NCBI GenBank assembly: GCA_902768995.1
Contig: CACXNN010000053.1
Location: 1 to 7,901, forward strand
Direction: 5' to 3'
Source: an uncultured Eubacteriales bacterium
Lineage (GTDB): Bacteria > Bacillota > Clostridia > Christensenellales > CAG-138
DNA: 7,901 bases
The first letter of the stretch is position 1. Each line of letters opens with the position of its first letter. Below, in pieces: positions 6,919 to 7,901 of the stretch. A program made the position numbers and the translations under genes. The notes under the pieces are model-generated. The model did no database searches and was not told where the DNA came from. It saw nothing but the letters and a program-made list of their open reading frames with translations.

Positions 6919-7901
6919 ATGTCCTTTATCGAGTCTGACCGCATGAGCGGCGTTTCCGGATCCATCATTCGTGAGCTGTTCAAGATGACGGCTGCTCCCG
7001 ATATGATCAGCTTCGCCGGGGGCAATCCCTCCCCCGACACCTTCCCCATGGAGGAGATGGCCGCCATCGCCAACGACGCCCTGCTCCATCGAGGCGCATC
7101 CATGCTGCAGTATGGGTTCACCGAAGGATTCCCGCCCCTGCGGGAGACCTTGAAGCAGTATCTCGGCAAAAAGCACGGCTTCCCCAAGGCCACCGACGAG
7201 CTCATCACCGTCTCCGGCGGACAGCAGGCGGCGGACCTGACGGCCAAGGTGCTGCTGAACGAGGGCGATTCCGTCCTCTGCGAGGAGCTTTCCTTCGTGG
7301 GCGTGCTGAACACTTTCCGGGCCTACGGCGCCAAGCTAGTTGGCGTAAAGATGGAGCCGGACGGCATGAACATCGAGGATTTGGAGAGAAAGATCCAGAA
7401 CAGTCCCAAAGCCAAGCTCATTTACATCATCCCCAACTTCCAGAACCCCACGGGCTTCACCACCTCCCTGGAGAAGCGGAAGCAGATCTACGCCCTGGCC
7501 CAGCGGTACGACCTCATGATCCTAGAGGACGATCCCTACGGTGAGCTGCGCTATGAAGGGGAGTTTTTGCCGCCCCTCAAGAGCATGGATACCGACGGCC
7601 GCGTCATTTTCGCGGGCAGCTTTTCCAAGACCATGGCCCCCGCCCTGCGGGTGGGCTTCCTCGTGGCGGAGAGCACGCTCATGAAGCGGCTGGTGGTGGC
7701 CAAGCAGACCGGCGACGTGCACACCGCCACCCTGACCCAGGAAATCTGCTACCGGTATATGGCGGAGCACGACTTCGAGGGGCATCTGCAGGACATCCGC
7801 CGCATCTACGCCGTGAAGTGCAAACGGATGCTGGACGATATGGAGAAGCACTTCTCCCCCGCCATCACCTTCAACCGGCCCCAAGGAGGCCTGTTCGTCA
7901 C
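6919..7901 (+). CDS. PLP-dependent aminotransferase, class I/II (LysN/ARO8/MocR-like group), 3' end outside window
   Basis: The 327 visible codons make up most of a fold-type I aminotransferase, usually about 390-400 residues. It is a soluble cytoplasmic enzyme that moves an amino group between an amino acid and a 2-oxo acid using pyridoxal phosphate. Seen motifs are SFAGGNPSPDTFP (31-43), the cofactor-phosphate region SGGQQAADL (99-107), IPNFQNPTG (171-179, N176 near the PLP ring), LEDDPYGELRY (202-212, D205 and Y207 as PLP contacts) and GSFSKTMAPALRVGFL (233-248), where K237 is the Schiff-base lysine and R244 a phosphate contact. The DDPY and NPTG contexts point to the alpha-aminoadipate, aromatic or branched-chain aminotransferases related to MocR regulators. 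There is no N-terminal winged-helix domain, so it is a stand-alone enzyme. The substrate cannot be read from the sequence: 2-aminoadipate, aromatic and branched-chain amino acids are all possible. The gene is cut by the window's right edge. Confidence 0.93.
   Translation, partial: MSFIESDRMSGVSGSIIRELFKMTAAPDMISFAGGNPSPDTFPMEEMAAIANDALLHRGASMLQYGFTEGFPPLRETLKQYLGKKHGFPKATDELITVSGGQQAADLTAKVLLNEGDSVLCEELSFVGVLNTFRAYGAKLVGVKMEPDGMNIEDLERKIQNSPKAKLIYIIPNFQNPTGFTTSLEKRKQIYALAQRYDLMILEDDPYGELRYEGEFLPPLKSMDTDGRVIFAGSFSKTMAPALRVGFLVAESTLMKRLVVAKQTGDVHTATLTQEICYRYMAEHDFEGHLQDIRRIYAVKCKRMLDDMEKHFSPAITFNRPQGGLFV

Overview
The window looks like chromosomal core sequence from a GC-rich member of the Firmicutes, most likely an uncultured or gut-type anaerobic Clostridia lineage. 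The reasons are the tig-clpP-clpX gene order, strong AAGGAGG-type ribosome binding sites, Firmicutes-like protein sequences, and a CvpA-family gene behind a membrane-anchored protein of unknown function. The lineage is an inference from gene content; no taxonomic search was possible. I see no mobile element, CRISPR array, tRNA or rRNA.

Left part (1-1445): the C-terminal half of murF (peptidoglycan precursor ligase) enters from the left on the + strand. It converges on rph (RNase PH, - strand). A near-perfect 12-bp stem with a 3-nt loop lies between them and has T-runs on both sides, so it probably terminates transcription from both directions.

Middle part (1456-4906, all - strand): tig, clpP and clpX are read in that order (trigger factor, then the ClpP peptidase, then the ClpX unfoldase), with gaps of 44 and 24 nt. 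They appear to form one operon with a promoter upstream of tig and an intrinsic terminator after clpX. The set covers co-translational folding and ATP-dependent proteolysis. A possible pair of alternative hairpins sits at the clpP ribosome binding site.

Right part (4907-7901, + strand): a divergent promoter drives a three-gene run. It contains a single-pass membrane protein with a large, beta-rich outer domain and no recognised function, a CvpA-family polytopic membrane protein coupled to it by a stop codon embedded in the Shine-Dalgarno, and a PLP-dependent aminotransferase of the LysN/ARO8/MocR-like group that runs off the right edge.

Three predicted promoters (rph, tig and the unknown gene at 5045) share an extended -10 of the form GTGGTA-N-A-R-T. 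The promoter of the 5045 gene is placed so that its transcript would begin almost exactly at the ATG, suggesting a leaderless mRNA. Most genes here are housekeeping genes. I found no convincing undescribed system; the least explained material is the 5045-6880 membrane-protein pair and its promoter region.
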